Source: Synanceia verrucosa
Taxonomy: Eukaryota > Chordata > Actinopteri > Perciformes > Synanceiidae
Assembly: GCA_029721515.1 (NCBI GenBank)
Contig: CM056563.1
Location: 6,763,454-6,827,453, forward strand
Direction: 5' to 3'
Length of the DNA stretch: 64,000 bases
Positions 33,606 to 45,852 of the stretch are shown one piece after another (position 1 is the first letter of the stretch; every line of letters begins with the position of its first letter). The notes beneath the pieces are model-generated. The model made no database searches. It was not told the origin of the DNA and was given only the letters and a program-made list of their open reading frames with translations. Made by a program: the position numbers and the translations under genes.

Positions 33606-36600
33606 ATAATAACAAGAAGTAGAAGAACCAGGAAGGAGATAGACACTTGAGAATGTTACTAAAAAGAAATATGCTGGTTTGTCAGTTTGTGTCATTCTCT
33701 GTGGAGAAACTGGTCATGGCTCTGCTTCAGTGAGATACTCTCAGGAGGGAAGACCAGGATTTCAAACTGGTTTCATTTTCTTGGAACCATACAATTGCTG
33801 ATCAGGAGCTGTTTGTGAGGTGTTAATCTCCTCTTGATACTCCATTTATACTACACAACGCACCACACAAAATTAAAGTCAGACTCAATCCGATCCCAAA
33901 AATGGTTGCATGAGTGATAAATCAGCTCAAAATGGGCTAAAAACCACACAATGTATGTCCATCTTAACTAGTGGACATATTGGAGCGTTTGGCAAAAACA
34001 ATCCAGCTATTTTCCCCAGAGGTTGGAGGAGAGCCAAAAAAGAGTAAATAAATGAGGTGGACAGAAACATAACTTCAAATGAATGACAATGACACCCATC
34101 ACTGCTGCATGTAAAAGTAAAAAACTTTTGTTATAAAGTTCACCATAAAAGAGGATGATTTGCTGATGTTGCTTGTTTCCACTGCCCCTAAGTGACCAAA
34201 AACAAACTGTATTTACTTATTACTTACGTATGTTAAATATTATCTCTATTATAGTTTGTTCTGATGTACATAATTTCTGTTTCGCCTTTTAATGTTTTGT
34301 GTTTGGTGTTTTAATGTGCACGAGCAACCAAACCAGTTTCCCCCTGGAGATGAATGAAATTAGGATGCTGTTGATGGATGTTCCGCACAATATAAGATTA
34401 TTGCACAAATAAGAAAAGAAATGAGAAAAGAAAAGGAGCTACTCACAGTTGAAGTTTTTGTGGACAATGGGGAGAGAACTCCAGGAAAAGAATACATTAT
34501 TGAATTGTTGTGCAGGTTTTTTTTTCTCTTTGTTAACATTTTCAAATTTTACATCAGCAGCATTTTTTCCCAAGTGGTAGTTTGATTCTTTCGCTGAATT
34601 TTCTGCCAGTACAATAAAGTACATCAATTTCTTGTAAACTAACAACCAAAACTTGGTGCGATCTAGTCATAAGTTCTAGTTTCAGCACAGCTCTGTTCTG
34701 CTGCCTGTCAAAGATCATCGGTCTCTTTTAGTGAGTCCAACCTGTCTTCATTTCTTGCCTCCAGTTTTCACTAGAGGAAATTGTACTCTATATGTGATTG
34801 TATGTGTAATGCATCATCATGTACTGAACATCCTCACTGTGGACGGAGAAAGGAAATGATGGTGGTGGTCTCTGGTACGAAGCACCCCCCACATCTTCCT
34901 GCATAAATACATTAGCTCTGTATCTGAACTGACTGTGTTTGTACACTTTGTGTGCAGTGATGCATGTACAGTAGGTATGTATTCTAAAGGCTAGTGAATG
35001 GATACTGTGATAGTTGGGGGATGGACTGCTTTTGTAATTGCACTGAGCCCAGCAGATGGGTAAAAGGAGAGTCCATGGGAGCCTCACTTGATAACACTGG
35101 TGAAAGAAATTGTTTGGTTGCACTTTGCTGTAGACTCGTTGCCACTCTTTCCTCAGGGATGTCCTCCAGTCTTCTACGGTATATTACCAAGGTCCATATG
35201 GTGCTGTAGCCGAACAGAATGAATTTATTGTTTGCGTGCATGGACACGCAACCCGAATGAGGTCAAACGATTGGATTGGCAAAGCATGAGAGTACACAAC
35301 TGTGCATTTCATGACGTAGTATAAATCAGCCCATGGCTGATATTCTCATGACTACAGAGGAAGGGAGTTGGCACTGAGGTGCAGTACGGACCAGTAAATC
35401 TCCTCAGGGTCAAGAATGCAGAGATTCTTTCTCTCTTAAGCTCTCTAACCTCCATTATTTCTTCTCCCCTTCACCTCCCTTTATCAGCTCTTCTGCTCTG
35501 GTCACCAGTAATAAATTACACTGCCCACAGTGGATCTCTCTCCTTGAATCACTGCTGCTGTACTCTAACATGGTGTCAAATAGGCATGGGGAAGTGTGCG
35601 GGCATGCCACCTTTGCTGGGAGTTTTTCTTACTGCTGGAGGTGAAAGACTTCTTTTATCATTGTTCATGTCACAGCACAGCTCATGACAAAGCACAAAAG
35701 AGAGAGCAGTATGTGAAGCTATCAACTAGTTTTATTAGAATAATTTCCAGAGCTCTGTGCGGCTTAAGTTCAGTTATTTTTTTCTGCTTTCCTGTCATTT
35801 TATTTGTCTTGTGACCTCCAACATGGGCATTTAGAGGGACCCGACTCCCAGTTATGAAACCACTGGCTCCTAATATCTAATATCTGAGGTATTTAAATCA
35901 CAGTCAATTAAACTCACTGTCAATTGCATATTTACGTGACATACTTTGCATCTGTTGTGACAGACAGAGTTTGTGCTTCTCTTGCCCTCCCAGTTTCTTC
36001 CTACTGTGTGTTTCTGTCAAAGCTGATTCCTGTCTTTCATTACCATCAGTTGACATGTTCTATTCATCATGTCTCCATAAGTAACAGCGCCGCCCAGGCC
36101 CTCAACTAATCATGGTTCCGGTGGGGAGAGTTATCCATCATGAGCGTCACCTGTGGCTGGGCTGTCCTCAGCCACAGATGATAATATGCCGGTGATGAGG
36201 TTAAAAACGCAACAAGCCGGCCTGTATCTGTAACGGCTGAAGGATGAGACCTAATCACCAAATCACGTTTGTCATCTTCGCCCTGCTCTTTCTGGAGGCA
36301 AGGAAGCGCCAGGAGTCTCTAATTGCCAATCAAGGATAACTAGAGTACTGTGCCGAGGGCTCGCTCAATGCAAGGTGGTACAAAGCAGGCTGGAACCTGG
36401 TTCAGAGAAAACGCAGGAGCTAGGTCTTCACTGAGGAGAGTGAAGTCTCAGAGAGCTGTTTTTGTTCAGTGTGTTTCTGTACGAGGCTGCACTTTGTGCC
36501 TTTGAAGCATGAGACCCTGGCAGGGGCAGTTAGGTCTTCTCCCTTATAACCACCAGAGTGCTTTTGATGTTTCTTTGTGCAGCAGACTGTGTGATGCAAC

Positions 36601-36776
36601 CCTTACAAACACACTGGAGTATTTTCTCTCCCCATACGGAAAAGATAGAGATATATCTTATAAAATCTGTATCTCCTTTCAGTATTTATCAGAATAGTAT
36701 ACAACAGTAATGATACATACAGTATCCTTATACCTTTTTTATTATCTTGTATAAAAAGAATACAAAGGGGGTGGAG
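33606..36776. other. Non-coding stretch; no repeat or exon recognised
   Basis: This is about 3 kb without any repeat I can name. The 36100-36330 part has balanced base composition and no microsatellite, and is one of the few places I would test for conserved non-coding sequence. Short open frames are not supported. Confidence 0.5.
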
Positions 36777-37054
36777 CAGAGCCTATCCCAGCTGTCTTAG
36801 GGTGAAAGGCAGGGTACATCATCACAGGACACATAGAGACAGACAACTACTCACACTCACACCTACAGTCAATTTAAATTAGCCAATTAACCTAATCCCC
36901 ATGCATGTTTTTGGATGGTGGGAGGAAGCTGGAGTACCAGAGAGAACCCACACAGACATGAGGAGAACATGCAAACTCCACACAGAAAGACCCCGGAGCC
37001 GGGATTTGAACCCGGTACCTTCTTGCTGTGAGGCGACAGTGCTAACCACTACAC
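36777..37054 (-). mobile_element. SINE-like copy, internally deleted, ending in a TAG microsatellite
   Basis: On the minus strand it runs from the head (box A-like TAGTGGTTAGCA, near 37040) to the CTGGGATAGGCTC block. The GGAT tail is missing, and about 20 bp between GGGTACA and TCATCACAGG present in other copies are deleted. The head end at 37054 runs straight into (AGT)n. No target duplication was found. Confidence 0.85.

Positions 37055-37096
<42 letters not shown>
37055..37096. repeat. TAG trinucleotide microsatellite
   Basis: Fourteen AGT units directly at the head of the SINE copy. Confidence 0.95.
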
Positions 37097-38539
37097 CACA
37101 GCACTACAACCATGTCCAGTGGACCAAGCACCACAATAGACAAGATGGTTGGACAGGCTGTTAACAAATTCACACTTTATCTGGATTTTGTGAATCAGAT
37201 TGTTTGGAAGCGATGCCTGCAGTTTGGGCTGCATCCCCAGATCTCAGTGTTTATGTTGGCAAGCAAAATATGTATGATGAAATGATGCAAAGCCTATACA
37301 AAAACAAAACTCGTGTACAAAACATGCCTCTCCTAAGACTTTCTAACTATTGTGAGAAAATAGTCCGTTTGTTGGGAACTATTTGAAGCTGTGGATTAAT
37401 ACACACATTTTACTGTAGTGATGGTATTGGCTCAAACTAAAATGACTTATGTTTGTTCATCATAATAAAAGAACACAGATGGGCTCACTGATGTGTTCTA
37501 AAAGGGTTTATACAACACAGCACCATGACACAGATGAGTAAGCTGTATGAGGCTGCACAGAAAATATGTATTAGTACGATGAATATATTAAATTATGAAT
37601 TAATTGAAGCATTTTCCGAGGACAATAATCATAATATAGAATGTCATCAGAGTTAAAATAAGTTTTTACCTGCTAAAACAATCCATCTTCCATCAGCATA
37701 AATCACAAAGTGGAGCTAGAGGAGAAAAATAATAAAACAACTATTTCTCTCCACTTACTGACAAAGTTGAGCACAAACTCTGGAGAGAAATTAATCAGCA
37801 CTCTGTGAAGGGAAAGCTGCACTCTGCACAGTTGAAATTATAAACCAATCGCAGAGTCATTTTACTCACATTTCCCACGTCTCTGACAGTGTTGTGCCCA
37901 CATAACAGTGAAGTATCGTGTACTCTGTCTCCTGGTAAAGGTATGAAAAGAAAGCACAATGAAAGGGGATTCAGCAGGGCTCTGTTAATCACAGTGTGCT
38001 CCCCTCTGATACTCTATGAAGCTATTATCACTGAGGGATTAATATCTAGGTCTGCTGTTAAACAAGACAAAATGGCGCTGGGGGCAGGGAGTGGGTGGAA
38101 ACAGATCGTGAAACAACTGTCACGCTTATGGTTAACCACACTTAGTGTTATTGGGCACTGGGATTATGGGAATTATGGATATTCACGCACTACCCGGAAA
38201 ATCCGATTAATAAGGGCTCATTATCTATCCTATTAAGCAGAGTGATATGGGAGTTTTTTTTCCTCTCTACCTTTTCCACTCATTTACAAAGAAACACTCT
38301 GAGATGCCTATTTTTTATTAATACTTGACAGATAATTTTAAAGGGTAATCTATTGGTTATTAACCTCACAGATCATAGTTTCTTTTTATTTTATAAACTT
38401 CAAAATTACAGATTCCCATCAGCCTCGGCTTGTGTTAATGTTAGCATGTTTACATGCTAAAACAAGATGGCAGCATTGATGAAAAGTCTGATGTTCATAC
38501 CATTACCGTATACACATATTAAAATACTTTATATGAAAT
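37097..38539. other. Non-coding stretch, nothing recognised
   Basis: No exon or named repeat. Confidence 0.5.
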
Positions 38540-38790
38540 ATATACAGTGTTTAAATGTACCAGACCACCTGTCCTGTTTGTCTCCAGCATCATCTCATTC
38601 ACTTTAACTGGACTCTTTGTTTCTCACTGAGTTCACTACACTTCACCATTTTGAACAGGAGCAGGAGCAATTTAAACTGAATTCACCTTTTTAGACCAAA
38701 TTTGAGCAGAAATGAATCCAGAATAACAAACAACCACTAAAACACATTTTTCTGTTCAGGAATGACAGGAAATAACTGGAATTTAACATC
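38540..38790 (-). repeat. Dispersed repeat R, copy interrupted by a SINE (left part)
   Basis: The sequence is the reverse of the repeat at 22150-22480. It is cut at 38790 by a SINE and resumes at 39273-39330. Shared words, reversed here, include CACCATTTTGAACAGG, AACTGAATTCACCTTTTTAG and GGAAATAACTGGAATTTAAC. Confidence 0.8.
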
Positions 38791-39272
38791 CATCCATTTT
38801 CTACCGCTTATCCTCTCATAGGGTCACGGGGGGGCTGGAGTCTATCCCAGCTGTCTTAGGGTGGAAGGCAGGGTACACCCTGGACAAGTCTCCAGTTCAT
38901 CACAGGACACATAGAGACAGACAACCACATTCACACCTACGGACAATTTAAATTAGCCAATTAACCTAATCCCCATGCATGTTTTTGCATGGTGGGAGGA
39001 AGCCGGAGTACCAGAGAGAACCCACACAGACATGAGAAGAACATGCAAACTCCACACAGAAAGGCCCGGGCCCGGGGCCTTTCTGTGTGGAGTTTGCATG
39101 TTCTTCTCATGTCTGTGTGGGTTCTCTCTGGTACTCCGGCTTCCTCCCACCATGCAAAAACATGCATGGGGATTAGGTTAATTAGGTTAGGTTAATCCCC
39201 GGGCCCGGGATTCGAACCTGGTACCTTCTTGCTGTGAGGCAACAGTGCTAACCACTACACCACCGTGCCGTC
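38791..39272 (-). mobile_element. SINE-like element with 15-bp target-site duplication and internal palindrome
   Basis: CTGGAATTTAACATC flanks the element exactly at 38776-38790 and 39273-39287. It is a minus-strand family member, with tail side at 38791 and head side near 39270. Its middle has been inverted and duplicated, making it about 170 bp longer than normal. See the separate palindrome entry. Confidence 0.93.
38959..39183. repeat. Near-perfect 225-bp palindrome inside the SINE
   Basis: From TTAACCTAATCCCC on the left to GGGGATTAGGTTAA on the right, the two arms are reverse complements almost throughout, centred near 39071 in CCCGGGCCCGGGG. There is essentially no spacer. The arms are SINE sequence, so the event copied one part of the element back in inverted order before normal SINE sequence resumes near 39197. 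Confidence 0.9.
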
Positions 39273-39330
39273 CTGGAATTTAACATCTCAATCAAAAATA
39301 ATAATAATGTGCTTTGAAATATTTTCTGCT
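39273..39330 (-). repeat. Dispersed repeat R, right part
   Basis: This continues the repeat interrupted by the SINE. AATAATAATGTG and the sequence around it match, reversed, the 22180-22215 part of the other copy. It begins with the second copy of the 15-bp target duplication. Confidence 0.65.
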
Positions 39331-40819
39331 GTTTTTTATAAAACAGTAAATTTGAAAATTCTGTTTTTTAAAATGATATACTGTATAATGTCATTCTCAT
39401 TGAAGAGCTTGCACATACTGGTGCATTAACCATTTCAGGAACATTAAAATATTTCAGTAATTAGCAGAGCTGTTATTTCAGGGCAGTGGTGGCAAACACC
39501 TTACACTGGGTGGTCTAATAATAATTTGGTAGGCGCTGTATATTATATAAAACATCTTGAGGTTATTTTTCAACACTTCATACAGAATATGTTGACATTT
39601 CTGCTTCCACCATCCTCTGCAGTCTTTGCCTTTATGATACAGCAGTGGGAAACACTGACCAGTATGTCAGCAAACAGTTCACTTTATCTCTGGGTGAGTG
39701 ATTCTCTGAGTTTTCTGTTCATGCATTTTCCTATAAGGCACTCGTTATTAAGCTAGATATTGACTGTGAATCTTCAAGGCTTTTTTCCCCTCCTCCAATT
39801 TAGTCAATATTGAATCGGTCACACTAGGCAGTGTCCAAGTCAACAGAAACATGTATGTGTAATTGAACATAGCGAGCTGTGGTGCTTCCATAGATCATTT
39901 GTCACTTGTCTGACAGCCGGCAGCTGAAAGCCACTTCAGCCCGTCTGTGACAGCGTATACGACAACAACAGAGTGCTGCTGTCTTTGGTAGGATTTCACA
40001 CAAATCACCCCAAAATAAGTCTCCACTGAACAGCAAATGAATTTATGCATACCTGTTTTTTCTTTTTCATCTTTAAGAGCTTTGAGTGATTCTCCAGCAG
40101 AAAGCATGCAATGATGCCAACGTGCTGGAAACAAACAGCTGTGACATCATTACATCAAGCCTCCTATTATATCTGCTGTTAACTAAAGCCTAGAACATAA
40201 TGCCATGGCACAGGTCACTGTAATCAAGTTAATTAGCATTGGTAGTTTGACTGCTAACATGCCTCCCACACACAGAGGAGTCGAGAGGTCAACCCACCTA
40301 CATTAGCATCATGGAGAGCTCCCTGGAGAGGGCTGCCAAGGCAGCAGAGGACGTCACTGGGGCTGAATGTATTGAATACCTTTTTAGTTTAGGATGAAAG
40401 AATGTCTCTTTTAGCACACTGGCTAACATAAGACAAACATTGGATTGGATTGTCTTCATGGTGTGCAGGGCAAATGTGTGGTTGTGGGGCTTACCACCAC
40501 ACACCCAATATATCTGTATTATATGTATATATTTGTATTAATATTTTATGCGTCTTCCCATTCAAATAAAAAATGCTGGTTTATTTAATTAATTTATTTA
40601 CTAATTAAATCCAACTAATTGAACTAATTTTGAACATTTAGGACAACAGTTAGTTAGAAAATAGCCGTCAGGCTTTTTGAGTCTCCTTTTAACATTATTT
40701 TTTTATATGTACTTGCTGTAGTATTGTACAATATGTTCAATCATTAAAAAAAAAATACACATCATCATCGATGGTCGTCGTTTACCATCTAATTGAGCTG
40801 AGCAAGATATCACTTAAAC
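39331..40819. other. Non-coding stretch, nothing recognised
   Basis: No exon or named repeat; AT-rich at 40500-40760. Confidence 0.5.
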
Positions 40820-40823
40820 TTAA

Positions 40824-42509
40824 AGGAGTAGTTCAGAATTTTGAACATAGGGCCTTATTTCCAAGTGAGCCAGAGAGTGATTCTGTACACTATTTCTCAC
40901 AGTGCTGGGGTGCTTCAGTACGATCGAGCCGCACTCCTCGAGTTGAACTCTTTTTACCAGCTTCCAGTGGAGTGTTTCATCCCTCCCGACATCACCAGAC
41001 CTTCTCCCGGGACTCCCACAGCGGCAAGCCGGAGAAGGAGACTCTGTGAGGGGAGGCAGAAGAGAGGCAAGTGGGCAGGCGTGTGGGCTAGCCTAAAGGC
41101 TAACCCGTTCAAGCCGCCGCTTCCTACCATCTTCCTCTCCAATGCCCGATCAATCGAAGATGGATGAGTTACACCTACAGCTGAGGACACAGAGGGCCAT
41201 GCTCAACTGCTGCAGTATGAGCTTTGTGGAAACGTGGCTGGACAGCTCCACTCCAGATGCAGCCATAGAGCCAGCAGGCTGCACCGCCTACCGAGCTGAC
41301 AGGACTGGTAAAACGATCTGCGGTTTGTGCAACTACATTAACAACTCCTGGTGCACAAGCACTGCTGTGGTGGATAGACTGTGTTCCCTGACCTAGAATT
41401 CATGCTGCTTAAATGTAGACCATTTTATCTCCCTCAGGAATTCACTGCTGTTTACATCTGTGCAGTATATATCCCACCTGCTGCTAATGATTGATTGATT
41501 AATTGTTGGAGACGTGGAGAAAAAATTTCATTCAGTCCTTCTAGTTGCAGAGTTCACTGGTGCTAGGCTAACACAAGTCAATGGTTCTAGTTTAGTCTGA
41601 CATTAAAAACAGTCTTACCCACTCCACAGTGCACCTGAGGCAAATCAGTTATAACGCCAGACTATCGATGTAAATGTCTGTGTTGATAGAATGATTTTAG
41701 ATGTAAAACTAACCTTGCATTTTGAAGGCAGCAGTGGCGTAAGATACTTCCTGGTAGTAAGTTTGACAGGGGCGGACACCGAACAGCTAGGTTACCAGAT
41801 CTATAATAGTGTGTTTACATGCAGCTGTCATTGATAGAATACATAGAGTACACAAAGACGCCTGTTCTGAAGACCAGTTTTAGCCAGGTTTGGAGGACTT
41901 TCTGATGCCTTTGAAGACAGCGATGAGTAATTTTCTCCATTGAACCGAACCTGGACGAGCTAGAATACACAAACGAAGAGCTGAGAGAGATGGATGCTAA
42001 AAGGGAAGAATGAGAGAGAGTCTGTAGAGACAGTGTCCACTGGAACTGCAGAAAACTGGGACAGAAGAACCAGAGACTGGTGGTGACAGTGAGGAAAATA
42101 CACGCAAATGCAGACGGAGGAGGAACTCAAGGTAAACAAACTATTATAGCTCTGATAACCTAACTGCTGGCTGATATCAGTCTGCCACTGTCGAACTTGC
42201 TGCTGCTACTGAGACATAAATCCTTCAAAATACAAGGTTAGTTTTATGTCTAAAATTATTCTATCAACACAGACATTTACATCAATAGTCTACCGTTGTA
42301 ATTGATTTGCCTCAGGTGCACTGTGGAGTGGGTTAGACTGTTTTTAATGGTAGGCTAAACTAGAACCATTGACTTGCGTTAGCCTAGCACCAATGATCTC
42401 TGCAACTAGAGGGACTGAATGGAATTTGTTGAAATCTATCTCCACATGTCTCCAACACTGCGGCTCACTTTTAAATGAGGCCCCATGTCCAAAATCCTGA
42501 GCTATCACT
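40824..42509. mobile_element. TTAA-flanked DNA transposon of the THAP family, complete at both ends, with nested LINE
   Basis: TTAA at 40820-40823 and 42510-42513 flanks ends AGGAGTAGTTCAGAATTTTG and, reversed, AGTGATAGCTCAGGATTTTG. The arms are long: 41510-41735 is the reverse of about 42230-42450, including ACAGACATTTACATC and CACTCCACAGTGCACCTGAG. The left arm is split by a LINE fragment at 40893-41508. The interior (41740-42225) has no intact frame. The arms match those of the THAP-bearing copy at 4156, so the two belong to one family. Confidence 0.85.
40893..41508 (+). pseudogene. LINE endonuclease-domain fragment, 3' deleted, nested in the transposon
   Basis: The plus strand reads FKPPLPTIFLSNARSIEDG. 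After a frameshift it continues KMDELHLQLRTQRAMLNCC, VETWLDSSTPDAAIEPAGC, TAYRADRTGKT and NNSWCTSTAVVD. After a second frameshift come LEFMLLKCRPFYLPQEFTAV and YICAVYIPPAAND. This is the N-terminal part of the APE-type endonuclease of Rex1/CR1-group fish LINEs; the NARS, ETWL and YRADR words carry the conserved landmarks. The living enzyme nicks target DNA to prime reverse transcription. Immediately after YIPPAAND comes a short TGATTGATTGATTAATTG tail, so the reverse-transcriptase region is entirely gone. Confidence 0.8.
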
Positions 42510-42513
42510 TTAA

Positions 42514-45500
42514 GGCAAGCTGTCACTAGCTTTCAAACCACATGCAGTGTTGACATAATCTTATCAGTAGTTTAAGTAGTGAGCTGATACTTGTTGTCTG
42601 TATGAGAAGAAGATTTAACGATTTTACGATTTTAAGATTTAACGATTTTCCCCAGAAAAAAGATGCAAAAGAAGACGCACGCTGTAGTAATCCAATTTTC
42701 AGTTGTTGTAATGTGGTTTAAACAGCCGTGCGACTTCCTCTTCATCCTCATGAGCGACTCCTCCCCATGGAGGAGCTGATTTGACAAGAACAGGCTGTCT
42801 TTTCTTGCAATTCAGCCAATCAGAGGTAGCCCTTTGGCTGTCCCTGACTGGCCTGTGAGAGGTCAGTGAAAAATTAGGAATCAAACAATAAGTGTGTGTC
42901 ATGCATGCAATAGAGCTGAGCATTGCTTTTCTTTTGACAGTGTCTATTTTATGTCCCTCTGTGGGTGATCCTGTAAGTGTTTAGATCTTCACTGCATCAG
43001 ACGTTGGTGAGAGATACGTATAAGTTAGTGGTAAGCCCACAAAACTGTCTAAATGTTCCAAATTATCATATGAAATGCTGATTAAAAGTAAAACAAACAG
43101 CTAGTCATTGTAAATGTGAAATTATTCAGAGTAGAAAAATTACTTAATTCAGCCACAATTTGGGGTTTTCATAGGAAGACATAAAACAGTGGAAGAACTG
43201 CTCTCAGTCATTTGCACTGAGAAATTTACTGCTTCAATCGACTGCGGTTACCATCATAGCTTACATGGCATCCATATGAAAGATGGTAAAGTTTGCAGTT
43301 TTTAGGAAGAAAAAGTATTGAATATTTGTTGCTTTCAAATTTATTGAAGATGTGATACAGTAAAACAGGAGGATGAGCAATAAGTCAGACTTTCTCATGC
43401 TTTGTAATGTTTTAGCTTCAGTCTTTTTTTTTGGTTCTCTCTTTTCACTATCCCCTTCTTTCTCTCCTGTCCTCACCCGGGACTCACTGAGCTCCAAAAT
43501 TAGATTAGCTATCATTTATAGAAGGCCTGGGAGGCTGTGAAGAGCAGGCTCCATCAGATGGAGAGATAATGGTGCTTTATGATAGATCCTGGCTAATGAA
43601 ATGCCACTGTCTGTAATGAGATCAGTGAAAAGTGAGCTTTTGACCCCCTGAAAAGGGCAGCCAGCATGTTGAGAATATCTACTGAGGATGTGCCCTCCTG
43701 TTCACGACACGGTGCTTCTCAATTCATGACAGGCAGAGGTTTTTTTTCTTTGTCGAATAAAACTGTGAGAAATGTCTCACAGGCAGCGCTACAGTAATAT
43801 AGAGCCCTGCCTGCACAATCAAGCTGCAGCGAAATGTGAATCATGAAAAAAAAAACAAAAAAACGTACAAACAGTGGAAATGCCAAAATGCTAATGGCAA
43901 CATTTACCAGAGGCTGTGAGGTGGGGCTCTTCAAACAGTGGGCAGTGTGTAAGGTCAAGAAGAGGATTACTCATTCCCAGTTTGCCTCAGAGGTCCACTC
44001 ATATTTCCAACCGCAGAAATCCACAAAATCATCCCGACAGCTGCACTGCTGAACCTGCAAGGACTGCTGATGAGGAAACTTTTAATACCACACATAAATA
44101 CCTCATTAAAATCAAGTTATCCAAATCTGATTATAAATCCTGAGCTCCAAAAAATGGCAAACGACCCTCATTAGTTGTTGATTTATGATCATTACTTCGG
44201 GTTTGTTTACAAAATTGACAATTTACTTGTTTTATTTTCTGCAGTTTGTCACTTCATAACCCACAGTGTCTCTTTAAGAAAAAACTATAAAAAGAACACA
44301 ATGCATAAAATAAAGCAGTGCAACGGTACATTTTAACTGACACATTTTATCTTATCTTGTATCATGTCATGTCAATTATTTTATATAGCTCAATATCACA
44401 AATTACACATTTACCTCAGTGCTCCTCCATTATTGGATTGGTGATTTTGTCAATCGTGAACACCTCCATCTCTATGAATAAGAAACCAGTGCAGCCCTCC
44501 TGCTACTTAAAACGGTTTTCCTGATTGCCTCACTCTTTTGTTCTCACACCTCTTCAAAATGATCCTCGCTTTGTTCCCTTCCTTCATGCCTCACACTTCA
44601 CAGGTCATCTGCCTCTCTCATTTCCCTCCATTTTCCTCCTTGCTCTCAGTAAGTTGAGGAGTTGTGTGACAGTAAAACACATCTGAGAGCTGTCATCTTC
44701 CCCCTCTCTCATCATCCCGAGGAGCTCAGCCACGTTTGAGTCTCTGAAGAGAGGTCAGAGGTCGTGCGAAGTCATCTATATCTTCAGGAGACTCCAGAGG
44801 AGGAGGCTTATATGTGACTGACAAGATTTCATTTACACCTTGTCCCCTCTCTTCACTCAACTTCGTTTTTCATCTGTGCTGTCATTCCACAGGGAATGTA
44901 CTTGCTTCCCCTTGAAAATATGGGTTTTGCATCTCAGAGGGAAACAGTTAACAAAGAATAAATTGGTCTCATTCTCCCCCTCATACATTTTGTTTATTAA
45001 AGTGTTTTATTATTTATAATTTGCCTGTAGCTATTTAATTATGGTGGTTGTTTTACTGCAGTCATGTTTTAAAATCCACCTGGCTGTCAATAGACAGCCT
45101 ACTATTATTATTTAACAAGCCTGCAACCACACACACAAAATTAATTTGAAGCAGCTTTTCAACTTTCACAGCCTGCCTGTCACTGACAAAAAGCTCACCC
45201 GCTGGCAGCAGAGGGAAGATCAAAATGCCCTGAATTGTCTCTCTTCTCTTTTTTAATAACATTTCTGTTGTTGTCAAAAAGTCATTTCCGTGGCTAATCT
45301 TCTGTTGAAACGATAGAGAGAAGTCACAGGGAGTAATACACTTTTTAGGAGTTCATTTTAATTGAGGAGTCATGGCAGGATTGCATTTTATTTGGTCCAA
45401 GGGAGCAGCCGGTCCCGGCGAGGCGACAAAGGAAATTGATTTTGTGCGCCACATCCTTTCCTGCAGCTCCTGGCTTGGGTTCGGCTGGCAGGGCACAGTG

Positions 45501-45852
45501 CCATGTCAGGATGGGCTGGGTGCAATATTATAGCTTCATGCATTACTTAAGCTCAGTGTGTGGGAGGTGACTTCGCTGCCTGGCTATTTGTGGGTAGAGA
45601 AAGACAGACCTGTTTTCATGGGTTTCTGTGGGTTGTGGGTTAGTTGGCTAATCTAGTGTCTGCCAGAGGTCGGCACATACCAGGGAAACAAATACAAATG
45701 CATTATTTGGATATGAACAGATAATGTGTGCTGAACCTATTCAAAGGTACAAAGAGGAGTTCAAAAGGTGCATATAGATGACCACAGGATGTTTTGTTGT
45801 GTTATCTTTCTTAATAATAATATATTTTTTTCTTCAAATGACACTTCAAATG
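42514..45852. other. Non-coding stretch with one possible repeat fragment
   Basis: No exon is supported. TTATATAGCTCAATATCACA followed by AATTACACATTTACCTCAGT at about 44378-44420 resembles a common fish DNA-transposon-derived repeat. The 45390-45560 part is GC-richer with few simple repeats and no long frame. A poly-A run interrupted by C is at about 43844-43864. Confidence 0.45.

Noticed and set aside
38953..39195. Four nearly identical 66-68-codon frames on the two strands
   Set aside because: They are mirror images produced by the palindrome within the SINE.
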